From positions 1 to 25,845 of IMG/VR virus record IMGVR_UViG_3300027784_000040: a stretch of DNA of 25,845 nucleotides, one strand, 5' to 3'. The stretch is from a virus. The stretch's first letter is position 1. Each line of letters opens with the position of its first letter. A program made the position numbers and the translations under genes. The notes below the pieces were generated by a model. It was not told where the DNA came from. It made no database searches and was given only the letters and a program-made list of their open reading frames with translations. Shown here piece by piece: positions 1 through 4,884 of the stretch.

Positions 1-30
1 GTTAGTATAGATAGAGATTAAATTTTAACG

Positions 31-58
31 TTGACATACCTTGAAGTTATGCTATACT
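31..58 (+). promoter_or_regulatory. Sigma-A-type extended -10 promoter for the early region
   Basis: TTGACA at 31-36 and TATACT at 53-58 are separated by 16 nt, and a TG dinucleotide one base before the -10 makes it an extended -10 promoter. It points at the sigma-like gene starting at 112. This is the strongest promoter in the left half and would be read by the unmodified host polymerase, so it is a good candidate for an immediate-early promoter. Confidence 0.8.
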
Positions 59-111
59 TGACATAAGCCCTTAGGGTGAGCAAACAAAACAACTTGAAAG
101 GATTGATAAAG

Positions 112-804
112 ATGAAACTGACCAATCGACAGATTATGAAAGAGGCCCACCGAAGGGCAAAGCAATATGAAGGAGACTATCAAGCATGTCTAGCCCTAGC
201 ACTCCGCGAAATCTACCGCGAACAAGGAGATCTAACATGCTCAGATAATCTGGAAGAAGAAGAAAACCAGTGGGAAAAACTTTTCGAATTTGCTCACAGA
301 CTAGGTGTCACAAATATATATCGAGCCGGGCTCGACGATGTATACGATCCCCATCAAGAAGGCCCAGACCTAGCTCAGCAAGCTCTCGGAGAGTTTATTG
401 AGAAATATGGAACCCTCGATCTCGATCTAAATGAGGCTAAGAGAGAGATAGCTATGAGAGTAAGATCACGGGCCTATGATCTGATCCGAAAGGAAGGCAG
501 AAAATACGAACAGGTAGGCGGTGTCTCCAGCCTATACGCTGGATCACACACAGCACTTAGACACTACACAGAAATCGGGATGGAGTCGGTAACCATGGAC
601 ACTGCAAATAACCCCGTACGCTATGCCATACACTCAGAAAGACTGCAAAAACTAAAAGCCAATCTCAAGCCGAAAGACCGAAACATTTTCGGCTACCTCC
701 TCGAAGGTTATTCCCAAGCTGATATTGCAAGAATGACAGGAAGGTCAAGGATGTCAGCTTCCCGCGACGTAAAACGCATTAAGAAGGTTGCACAGTCTAT
801 ATAA
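112..804 (+). CDS. Sigma-70-region-4-like DNA-binding regulator
   Basis: Predicted transcription regulator of 230 aa. The C-terminal 45 residues (from LKPKDRNIFGYLLEGYSQ on) read as a helix-turn-helix of the sigma-70 region 4 type, with the recognition-helix pattern YSQADIARMTGRSRMSASRD. A helical stretch around RVRSRAYDLIRKEGRK resembles part of sigma region 2. The N-terminus (MKLTNRQIMKEAHRRAKQYEGDY) is a start module common on Firmicutes phage hypothetical proteins. A longer frame opens at GTG 76, but ATG 112 is preferred because it has the GAAAGGA-TGATAAA site shared with neighbouring genes. It is the first gene after a strong host-type promoter and lies directly upstream of the repeated CCGTTAC elements, so it may act on them (inference). 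It could equally be an ArpU-like late regulator. Confidence 0.6.
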   Translation: MKLTNRQIMKEAHRRAKQYEGDYQACLALALREIYREQGDLTCSDNLEEEENQWEKLFEFAHRLGVTNIYRAGLDDVYDPHQEGPDLAQQALGEFIEKYGTLDLDLNEAKREIAMRVRSRAYDLIRKEGRKYEQVGGVSSLYAGSHTALRHYTEIGMESVTMDTANNPVRYAIHSERLQKLKANLKPKDRNIFGYLLEGYSQADIARMTGRSRMSASRDVKRIKKVAQSI

Positions 805-810
805 ATCCAT

Positions 811-844
811 CCGTTACAGATTGGCTCCTGTTTCGTAACATATA
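811..844 (+). promoter_or_regulatory. Repeated intergenic element, copy 1
   Basis: CCGTTACA at 811-818 and TCGTAACATATA at 833-844. GTTAC and GTAAC are 17 nt apart, as in all eight copies. Read as a promoter, GTTACA (813-818) and TAACAT (836-841) are 17 bp apart, a sigma-A spacing with 4/6 matches each. Read as an operator, the inverted half-sites are 22 bp centre to centre, about two helical turns. It follows the sigma-like gene and precedes the gene at 882. Confidence 0.6.
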
Positions 845-855
845 GCAGGAGCCAA
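821..855 (+). other. Perfect 10-bp stem-loop overlapping element copy 1
   Basis: TTGGCTCCTG (821-830) pairs perfectly with CAGGAGCCAA (846-855). The 15-nt loop contains the whole TCGTAACATATA half of the repeated element. No T-run follows, so it is not an intrinsic terminator. It could be an RNA hairpin in a read-through transcript or a DNA-level operator symmetry. Confidence 0.55.
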
Positions 856-881
856 CAAACACCCAAGGAAGGATGATTCAA

Positions 882-1103
882 ATGATGAAAGACTGCAAAT
901 ACTTCGCAAGGGAAGCATGGAAGGAACCGACTGGAATATCCACCGCTGAAGGAGCTGACGAAAAGATGACACTTTGCCAGTGCCATCTTTTCCAGTCGGT
1001 AGAAAAATGTAACACCGACTGTGAGGATTATGAACCAGGTGAATCGATACAACCAGAATGTAAAGGATCAAAAATCGGTAGGGATTTTGACAAAATTCAT
1101 TAA
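882..1103 (+). CDS. Small cysteine-rich protein, unknown
   Basis: Product of 73 aa that I do not recognise. It carries several cysteines (C5, then CQCH and later CNTDC plus one more near the end), so metal binding is plausible but no standard ribbon is complete. An in-frame ATG lies at 873, inside the ribosome site. ATG 882 is preferred because AAGGAAGGATGATTCAA immediately before it matches the spacing at other early genes; ATG 885 is also possible. It is a single-gene unit between element copies 1 and 2. Its last 30 nt can pair with the spacer of copy 2. Confidence 0.6.
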   Translation: MMKDCKYFAREAWKEPTGISTAEGADEKMTLCQCHLFQSVEKCNTDCEDYEPGESIQPECKGSKIGRDFDKIH

Positions 1104-1131
1104 AGCTAGCCGTTACAAAATCCTTATCGAT
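1074..1131 (+). other. 16-bp imperfect stem pairing a gene end with element copy 2
   Basis: Positions 1074-1089 can pair with 1116-1131 over 16 consecutive positions: 14 Watson-Crick and 2 G-U pairs. The left arm is the end of the gene at 882-1103; the right arm fills the interval between the two conserved halves of element copy 2. The G-U pairs suggest an RNA-level fold. No U-run follows. Confidence 0.45.
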
Positions 1132-1143
1132 TCGTAACATATA
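1110..1143 (+). promoter_or_regulatory. Repeated intergenic element, copy 2
   Basis: CCGTTAC at 1110-1116 and TCGTAACATATA at 1132-1143, with 17 nt between GTTAC and GTAAC. The TATA end runs into AATAGGAGGG, the ribosome site of the gene at 1163. A transcript starting about 7 nt after TAACAT would begin right at the Shine-Dalgarno sequence. Confidence 0.6.
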
Positions 1144-1162
1144 ATAGGAGGGTGATGATAAA

Positions 1163-1462
1163 ATGAAAAACGAAGTCAGACAATTTCAGAAGTTATTGAA
1201 CAGTAAAGTCCAGAGATTGTACAGCCCGCAAAAGAATCATCCCGCATTCCTTCGAGCAATGCAGGAGTATGAACACCATATAAAGACAGGTGTTTCGGAT
1301 ACCGAAATATTGCGGGAAGGTATCCGATACGTTGAAAACTGTAAGGAATATGATGACATTATGTGCACTGTGTGCAGTCATGTAAATTCTTCAGACTGCA
1401 ACGAGTGCACAGATACAAGCAAATTCTCCCCAGACTTCAAAGCAATAAGAAGATCACGATAA
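1163..1462 (+). CDS. Unknown protein with C-terminal zinc-binding motif
   Basis: Product of 99 aa, not recognised. The N-terminal two thirds look helical and charged. Residues about 68-81 contain CTVCSH followed by CNEC, four cysteines spaced like a small zinc knuckle. The start is supported by AGGAGGGTGATGATAAA directly before ATG. The unit sits between element copies 2 and 3 with its own ribosome site, so it may be expressed alone. The start region shares the 11-nt run GATAAAATGAA with the reverse complement of the small RNA predicted at 17387. Confidence 0.7.
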   Translation: MKNEVRQFQKLLNSKVQRLYSPQKNHPAFLRAMQEYEHHIKTGVSDTEILREGIRYVENCKEYDDIMCTVCSHVNSSDCNECTDTSKFSPDFKAIRRSR

Positions 1463-1496
1463 CCGTTACAAAACCCTTGCCGATTCGTAACATATA
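1463..1496 (+). promoter_or_regulatory. Repeated intergenic element, copy 3
   Basis: CCGTTAC starts on the base after the upstream stop codon (TAA, 1460-1462), and TCGTAACATATA ends at 1496, again with a 17-nt interval. GAAAGGAATGATAAAAA and the ATG at 1518 follow almost at once, leaving no room for other leader structure. Confidence 0.6.
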
Positions 1497-1517
1497 AATA
1501 GAAAGGAATGATAAAAA

Positions 1518-1739
1518 ATGAAACTTTTCGAAATAACTAGTATAGGTTACTTTGATGAAGTTGGCGTGATGGTAGCTGCTCGCAGCATGCGGGAGGCGTT
1601 CCATCACGCGAAACACAACGAGAATATTAGAGGAGGTGAGGAACGCGAAATAAAAATCAAACAAATCCCCGCTGTAGAATTTGACGCTGACGATACTAGA
1701 ACGATTGAAAGACATTATCATGAATACATTAATTTTTAA
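1518..1739 (+). CDS. Unknown small protein
   Basis: Product of 73 aa (begins MKLFEITSIGYFDEVGVM). No family is recognised. It reads as a small alpha/beta fold: a beta start, an AARSMREAFHHAKHNE helix, then a charged strand and an acidic C-terminal helix rich in His and Tyr. The ATG has the shared extended start site GAAAGGAATGATAAAAA. Single-gene unit between element copies 3 and 4. Confidence 0.65.
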   Translation: MKLFEITSIGYFDEVGVMVAARSMREAFHHAKHNENIRGGEEREIKIKQIPAVEFDADDTRTIERHYHEYINF

Positions 1740-1773
1740 CCGTTACAAATTGATAACGGTTTCGTAACATATA
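1740..1773 (+). promoter_or_regulatory. Repeated intergenic element, copy 4
   Basis: CCGTTAC begins directly after the TAA stop at 1737-1739; TCGTAACATATA is at 1762-1773 with the same 17-nt interval. In this copy the interval also contains TAACGG (1754-1759), which can pair with CCGTTA (1740-1745) to make a 6-bp stem, so the left half has an alternative partner. Confidence 0.6.
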
Positions 1774-1782
1774 GTAGAAGCG

Positions 1783-1846
1783 AATTGATTGGACAACACC
1801 CGACAGCAGCGAAAAATGGTTGCTGTCGGTGATTGGCTAATCAATT
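1783..1846 (+). other. Two-tier leader stem-loop S1
   Basis: The outer stem pairs 1783-1792 with 1837-1846 (AATTGATT against AATCAATT plus two more pairs). A symmetric internal loop of about 7 nt per side follows, then an inner stem CCGACAGCA (1800-1808) with TGCTGTCGG (1821-1829), extendable by two pairs. It lies between element copy 4 and the ribosome site at about 1856. The outer arms match those of S2, while the inner stem is unrelated but still perfectly paired. Confidence 0.65.
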
Positions 1847-1869
1847 ATAAAAAAGAAAGGAAGATTCAA

Positions 1870-2133
1870 ATGAAAGCTAAAGAAGTTTTTGACGGTGCTA
1901 GATTAGTTAAATTTAATGAGGATTATATCGCGTATGTTTGGCACGGCGGGCTGACTGTCAACATTTTCATTCTTAATGAAAATAATGACTGGTTAGCAAT
2001 CGATTGCTTCACCATGCACCCAGATGAGGACCTTTCTTACGAATTCCCGAAGAAGGATCCCGAAGATGTAGAAATGCACATTAATGATTTTATTGATGAT
2101 TATACTGAATATGTTAACTCAATCGACTGCTAG
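1870..2133 (+). CDS. Unknown acidic protein
   Basis: Product of 87 aa, not recognised. It is rich in Asp/Glu and aromatic residues, with strands at YIAYVWHGGLTVNIFIL and an acidic C-terminal helix. A frame opens at TTG 1789 but would translate the S1 stem-loop. ATG 1870 is chosen because GAAAGGAAGATTCAA sits at the right distance before it. That ribosome site is an 11-nt exact match (GAAAGGAAGAT) to the reverse complement of the small RNA at 17387. Confidence 0.65.
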   Translation: MKAKEVFDGARLVKFNEDYIAYVWHGGLTVNIFILNENNDWLAIDCFTMHPDEDLSYEFPKKDPEDVEMHINDFIDDYTEYVNSIDC

Positions 2134-2138
2134 ATTAG

Positions 2139-2172
2139 CCGTTACAATTGACCTGAAAATTCGTAATATATA
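2139..2172 (+). promoter_or_regulatory. Repeated intergenic element, copy 5
   Basis: CCGTTAC at 2139-2145 and TCGTAATATATA at 2161-2172, spacing 17 nt. This is the only copy whose right half departs from GTAAC (it has GTAAT), a change that makes a promoter reading stronger (TAATAT at the -10) and the inverted repeat weaker. Confidence 0.58.
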
Positions 2173-2185
2173 GACAGAAGGGAGG

Positions 2186-2244
2186 ATTGATTGACTTGCA
2201 GGGAGTAGGAGCCAAACGCTCCTGCTCCTCACTGGTTAATCAAT
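2186..2244 (+). other. Two-tier leader stem-loop S2
   Basis: The outer stem pairs 2186-2195 (ATTGATTGAC) with 2235-2244 (GTTAATCAAT), one G-U pair. The internal loop has TTGCA on the 5' side. The inner stem pairs 2202-2212 (GGAGTAGGAGC) with 2218-2228 (GCTCCTGCTCC), one G-U pair, with loop CAAAC. It follows element copy 5 and precedes the start site of the gene at 2267, the same position as S1. Confidence 0.7.
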
Positions 2245-2266
2245 TAAACCGAAAGGATGATAAAAA

Positions 2267-2734
2267 ATGATGAGGCAGGAAAGTTTGAAGAAAGTATTGG
2301 AAAATAACGGCGGAATGATCGTATCAGAAGGTACACTAAGGGCAGAGGATATGTTTCAGACTCTCAGATATATCATAGAAAAATATGAGGAATTCGACAG
2401 CAAAAAACTGAAACACGAATTTGATTTGGGGGAAGAACTGATAGAGAAAATCGAGCAGGAAGATGATAATTACTACCAAGATGTATTAGAACTAAATGAC
2501 ATAGTTTATTTACTGGAGGATCATGTCACCGCCAACACTCCAGAAGGATTTTGCTGGGGTACGGCAGAAGGTGATGGAGCTTGCTTCGGATTCTTCTGTG
2601 CTTGCCCTAGATGCACAGATATGGAAGGATGCGAGGAATCTGAGGCGGATAAAATCGACCAGCACGGAATGTGTTGGGATTGCAAAAATTATGAACACTT
2701 CGATGGGGAATGTCCTTACTGCTACGTTCAGTAA
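2267..2734 (+). CDS. Unknown protein with C-terminal zinc cluster
   Basis: Product of 155 aa, not recognised. Residues 1-90 are helical and strongly charged. The last 65 residues are cysteine-rich: CACPRC and a nearby GC, then CWDC and CPYC close to the end, enough for two zinc sites of the ribbon type. It could be a nucleic-acid or protein-binding adaptor, but no family match is claimed. Start site GAAAGGATGATAAAAA before ATG; the next codon is also ATG. The leader carries S2, and element copy 6 follows directly after the stop. Confidence 0.7.
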   Translation: MMRQESLKKVLENNGGMIVSEGTLRAEDMFQTLRYIIEKYEEFDSKKLKHEFDLGEELIEKIEQEDDNYYQDVLELNDIVYLLEDHVTANTPEGFCWGTAEGDGACFGFFCACPRCTDMEGCEESEADKIDQHGMCWDCKNYEHFDGECPYCYVQ

Positions 2735-2768
2735 CCGTTACAAATTGACCCGAAATTCGTAACATATA
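2735..2768 (+). promoter_or_regulatory. Repeated intergenic element, copy 6
   Basis: CCGTTAC begins on the base after the TAA stop at 2732-2734; TCGTAACATATA is at 2757-2768, 17-nt interval. The last base of the element is also the first base of the following 12-bp hairpin. Confidence 0.6.
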
Positions 2769-2795
2769 GTGAGGGGTGAAAGTTCACTCCTCACT
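2768..2795 (+). other. Leader hairpin S4
   Basis: Positions 2768-2779 (AGTGAGGGGTGA) pair with 2784-2795 (TCACTCCTCACT) over 12 bp with one G-U pair and a 4-nt loop. ATATAGT (2764-2770) could alternatively pair with ACTATAT (2799-2805). It lies in the leader of the gene at 2823, where S1 and S2 lie for their genes, but it lacks the outer stem/internal loop form. No U-run follows. Confidence 0.6.
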
Positions 2796-2822
2796 AAAAC
2801 TATATGAAAGGAATGATAAATT

Positions 2823-3140
2823 ATGATGCATTGGAAAGTTGAAAGAACAAATAATAAAGACTTGGTTTTTGAAGGTAACTGTTTGAGTAGGTATGACAAT
2901 GGTGATGATATATTCACAATTTACAAGACTAAGGAAGAAAGGTATATACTGGAAATAATTTATAAACCGTCAACTGCATCCACCTACAGGGAGGGAATGA
3001 TATTTGTAAACGTAACTGACCTAATAGAAGAATTGAAGATATTATCTCAGAATAGATTTAACTGTCCTTTTTATGATGGTTTTAAGGAGTTGTTATGGGG
3101 TGCTGGGCTTCAACATTTAACAGAAAGGAAGGTGAGATAG
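2823..3140 (+). CDS. Unknown protein
   Basis: Product of 105 aa, not recognised. It looks like a mixed beta-strand protein: WKVERTNNKDLVFEG, then FTIYKTKEERYILEIIYK, then a helix VTDLIEELKILSQ. Start ATG 2823 has GAAAGGAATGATAAATT before it; the next codon is also ATG. It is followed by the gene at 3142 with one base between stop and start, so the two are co-translated. Confidence 0.6.
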   Translation: MMHWKVERTNNKDLVFEGNCLSRYDNGDDIFTIYKTKEERYILEIIYKPSTASTYREGMIFVNVTDLIEELKILSQNRFNCPFYDGFKELLWGAGLQHLTERKVR

Positions 3141-3141
3141 A

Positions 3142-3501
3142 ATGAAGTCTTACCAGACTAAAATACCTATATTTAAAGAAAGTACTGTGGATGATTACGA
3201 ACATGGCGAATCCTCCAGAGAACGTCAAGTGGTGCCTATAGATATACAATTTAAAGGTGATACAGTCAAAGAAGTGGTTAAAGAGATAAAAGAATTCCAT
3301 TGTGTGAGTGATGATTACCTCCTCATTGAGCCATGCGGGGAAACTGGAAGAGTAGACGTCATGATAATGGAAGACCGCGACGGCATTAAAATGGAAAAAG
3401 GAGATAGGAATTATCAGCAATGGGTAAAAGGTGAAAAAACTTTATGGAGTGCAATCTACACTTATTATGTGCAAGAAGTTAGACCTGCATCACTGAGTTA
3501 A
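3142..3501 (+). CDS. Unknown protein
   Basis: Product of 119 aa, not recognised. No cysteine cluster, signal peptide or membrane segment. A beta-rich middle (VVPIDIQFKGDTVKEVVKEI) is followed by an acidic C-terminal half. The ribosome site AGAAAGGAAGGTGAGATAGA lies inside the end of the previous gene, one base away. Its TAA stop lies within the outer arm of stem-loop S3, so ribosomes finishing here would disturb that fold. Confidence 0.6.
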   Translation: MKSYQTKIPIFKESTVDDYEHGESSRERQVVPIDIQFKGDTVKEVVKEIKEFHCVSDDYLLIEPCGETGRVDVMIMEDRDGIKMEKGDRNYQQWVKGEKTLWSAIYTYYVQEVRPASLS

Positions 3502-3553
3502 TTGGCTTGCGGGAGGTAGAATGAAAATATTCTACCTCTCTTTGGTCAATTAA
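3498..3553 (+). other. Two-tier stem-loop S3 at a stop codon
   Basis: The outer stem pairs 3498-3506 (TTAATTGGC) with 3545-3553 (GTCAATTAA), one G-U pair. The internal loop is TTGC against TTTG. The inner stem pairs 3511-3522 with 3529-3540 over 12 bp, ten of them a perfect GAGGTAGAAT/ATTCTACCTC match. Architecture, outer-stem length and the TTGC loop match S2. Unlike S1 and S2 it lies before, not after, its neighbouring element (copy 7). Confidence 0.65.
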
Positions 3554-3569
3554 CCGTTACAAATTGACC
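3544..3569 (+). other. Alternative hairpin exclusive with S3
   Basis: GGTCAATT (3544-3551) pairs perfectly with AATTGACC (3562-3569); the 10-nt loop contains CCGTTAC of element copy 7. Forming it consumes the right outer arm of S3, so the two folds exclude each other. Confidence 0.45.
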
Positions 3570-3609
3570 TGAAACTCGTAACATATACCAGAGGAGGAGA
3601 TAAAATGAA
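3551..3609 (+). repeat. 59-bp exact direct repeat, copy A
   Basis: Identical base for base to 4826-4884. The block holds element copy 7, the GAGGAGGAGATAAA ribosome site and the first codons ATG-AA of the gene at 3605. The match stops at the third base of codon 2 on one side and one base before the TAACC on the other. Confidence 0.9.
3554..3587 (+). promoter_or_regulatory. Repeated intergenic element, copy 7
   Basis: CCGTTAC at 3554-3560 and TCGTAACATATA at 3576-3587, 17-nt interval. Identical to copy 8 and part of the 59-bp repeat. The interval begins AAATTGACC, the commonest interval sequence in the family. Confidence 0.62.
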
Positions 3610-3970
3610 AAATTTAGTCGGTTACTATTATGACATTTACAATCCAGAAACAGTTTTTTGCGTTGAGTGTGCAGAAAAACACTCAACGCAGAACAACCTT
3701 GAGATCGAAGATTATTTGCCGTTGTTTTATTACCATGACGTTGATAGCCCTTTGCACTGTGATGAATGCGAAAAATTAATACCGCTGACAATGACTGAGG
3801 AAGGTATCGACTACATACTAATGTCGCTTATAGGCTATGTAGTCGATGGTCACGGTAGGCAGGAAGTGATTACCGAGTGGTTGAGAGAATACGAGCATGA
3901 TATTGTTCAGCGTATGGAAAAAGACGCTGAATGGTTTTTCGAGAATATAATCATGGAGGTGGTAAAATGA
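3605..3970 (+). CDS. Zinc-binding protein, paralog of the gene at 5271
   Basis: Product of 121 aa. Two Cys pairs, CVEC near residue 18 and HCDEC near residue 56, suggest one zinc site. It is a paralog of the protein encoded at 5271-5675: both have a GY start, a CxxC pair, then DxPLHCxxC, LIP, a G(I/L)(D/E)YIL helix, a DxxGRxxV motif and W...Y. Function unknown; the shared core suggests a common, unnamed phage family. A perfect 12-bp hairpin (3659-3690) lies within the first CxxC coding region. The start site is inside the 59-bp repeat. The stop overlaps the next start (ATGA). Confidence 0.7.
   Translation: MKNLVGYYYDIYNPETVFCVECAEKHSTQNNLEIEDYLPLFYYHDVDSPLHCDECEKLIPLTMTEEGIDYILMSLIGYVVDGHGRQEVITEWLREYEHDIVQRMEKDAEWFFENIIMEVVK
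3659..3690 (+). other. Perfect 12-bp hairpin inside a coding sequence
   Basis: TGCGTTGAGTGT (3659-3670) and ACACTCAACGCA (3679-3690) are perfectly complementary, with an 8-nt loop GCAGAAAA. It begins at about codon 19 of the gene at 3605. No T-run follows. Confidence 0.75.
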
Positions 3971-4311
3971 CAGTTTATGTATCGATGGAGGATAGAGTTA
4001 TGGGCGGATTGATGAGTAATGAACGCGGATGGTTTTTTAATGAGGACAGGGAAGTTGAAATTATTATCAACAAGTTGATATTTCAGTGTGCAGATGAAAA
4101 GGAAGCTGAGATTGTTTATGACAACGCAAAGAATCGAAGTGATATGCAAAATATTAGAATACACAAAACGGATGAACCACCACAACCACAACCAAAACAG
4201 GATGAAAATACCAAACTGTACATTGAATATAAAACCAAAGCAGATTATCCCAAATTTTACGAACCGGGTAGATTCGCTCGGCTTGCAAGCGAAAGAAAGG
4301 GGGATAGATAG
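3967..4311 (+). CDS. Unknown protein with Pro-Gln linker
   Basis: Product of 114 aa, not recognised. The first 65 residues look alpha/beta (VEIIINKLIFQCADEKEAEIVYDNA). A PPQPQPKQ linker at about residue 70 joins a short basic/aromatic tail. ATG 3967 overlaps the previous stop and has GGAGGTGG upstream, so it is preferred to the in-frame ATG 3931 that lies inside the previous gene. Co-transcribed with the genes at 3605 and 4313. Confidence 0.65.
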   Translation: MTVYVSMEDRVMGGLMSNERGWFFNEDREVEIIINKLIFQCADEKEAEIVYDNAKNRSDMQNIRIHKTDEPPQPQPKQDENTKLYIEYKTKADYPKFYEPGRFARLASERKGDR

Positions 4312-4312
4312 C

Positions 4313-4816
4313 ATGAAAGTAGACAAGATTCAGGAAAAGGTTCGCGAATGGCTCGAAGGCGACAATAATCTGTGGAACGAAGGGCAGAACTTGCTTCGTC
4401 TCGCACTGGAATATCCATATACGGATGACGAGGGATGGAAGGAACTTGCAGAACACGCAGGAGATCTCACTGTGGAGGAAGTTGTGCAGGACTTATTCGG
4501 GAAGATCGGGCATTCAGACACTCCGGGCGATTGGTTCGAGTTCGCGGAAGGCATGAATTGGGGACTGTTCGACAGAGAACCGCACGAACCAGGGGAAGGC
4601 AACATTCAAGTGAGAGAAAAAGATGGAGATAAGTTGAAGGACGCCATGGCTGACATCCTCGACGAAGTGTATCGAGACATGGAGCTTGTCCAACCCGAAC
4701 CAAACTGGCTTGGCTGGGCACAACAAATGGACACAGCAACTCTCGCTGAGATACTTATAATCTTACGTGACGACTACAGCTGTCAGCACTATGTAGCCCA
4801 GCGGGGGTTGATATAA
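4313..4816 (+). CDS. Unknown acidic protein of higher G+C
   Basis: Product of 167 aa, not recognised. Highly acidic and Trp-rich, predicted helical, no cysteine motif. The same frame is open further upstream (from 4088), but ATG 4313 follows AAAGGGGGATAG and comes one base after the previous stop, so it is preferred. Base composition is unlike its neighbours: lines 4381-4440 and 4501-4560 contain 30 and 33 G/C of 60, whereas 5341-5400 contains 14 of 60. It is the last gene between the two copies of the 59-bp repeat, which is consistent with a later insertion. Confidence 0.65.
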   Translation: MKVDKIQEKVREWLEGDNNLWNEGQNLLRLALEYPYTDDEGWKELAEHAGDLTVEEVVQDLFGKIGHSDTPGDWFEFAEGMNWGLFDREPHEPGEGNIQVREKDGDKLKDAMADILDEVYRDMELVQPEPNWLGWAQQMDTATLAEILIILRDDYSCQHYVAQRGLI

Positions 4817-4825
4817 AATGAAAGC

Positions 4826-4884
4826 TAACCGTTACAAATTGACCTGAAACTCGTAACATATACCAGAGGAGGAGATAAAATGAA
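4826..4884 (+). repeat. 59-bp exact direct repeat, copy B
   Basis: Identical to 3551-3609 and covers element copy 8, the GAGGAGGAGATAAA ribosome site and the ATGAA start of the gene at 4880. The two copies are 1275 bp apart and bracket three genes. Confidence 0.9.
4829..4862 (+). promoter_or_regulatory. Repeated intergenic element, copy 8
   Basis: CCGTTAC at 4829-4835 and TCGTAACATATA at 4851-4862, 17-nt interval. It is the last copy in the array. The genes from 4880 to 7893 follow without another copy and mostly overlap, so this may be the promoter of the whole operon. Confidence 0.62.

Noticed and set aside
708-1140. Two minus-strand frames of over 100 codons opposite the first early genes
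   Set aside because: Both overlap better-supported + strand genes and elements, lack ribosome sites and show no recognisable motifs.
4088-4312. Upstream extension of the gene at 4313
   Set aside because: It overlaps the gene at 3967 for its whole length and reads as low-complexity His/Asn; ATG 4313 has a proper ribosome site.
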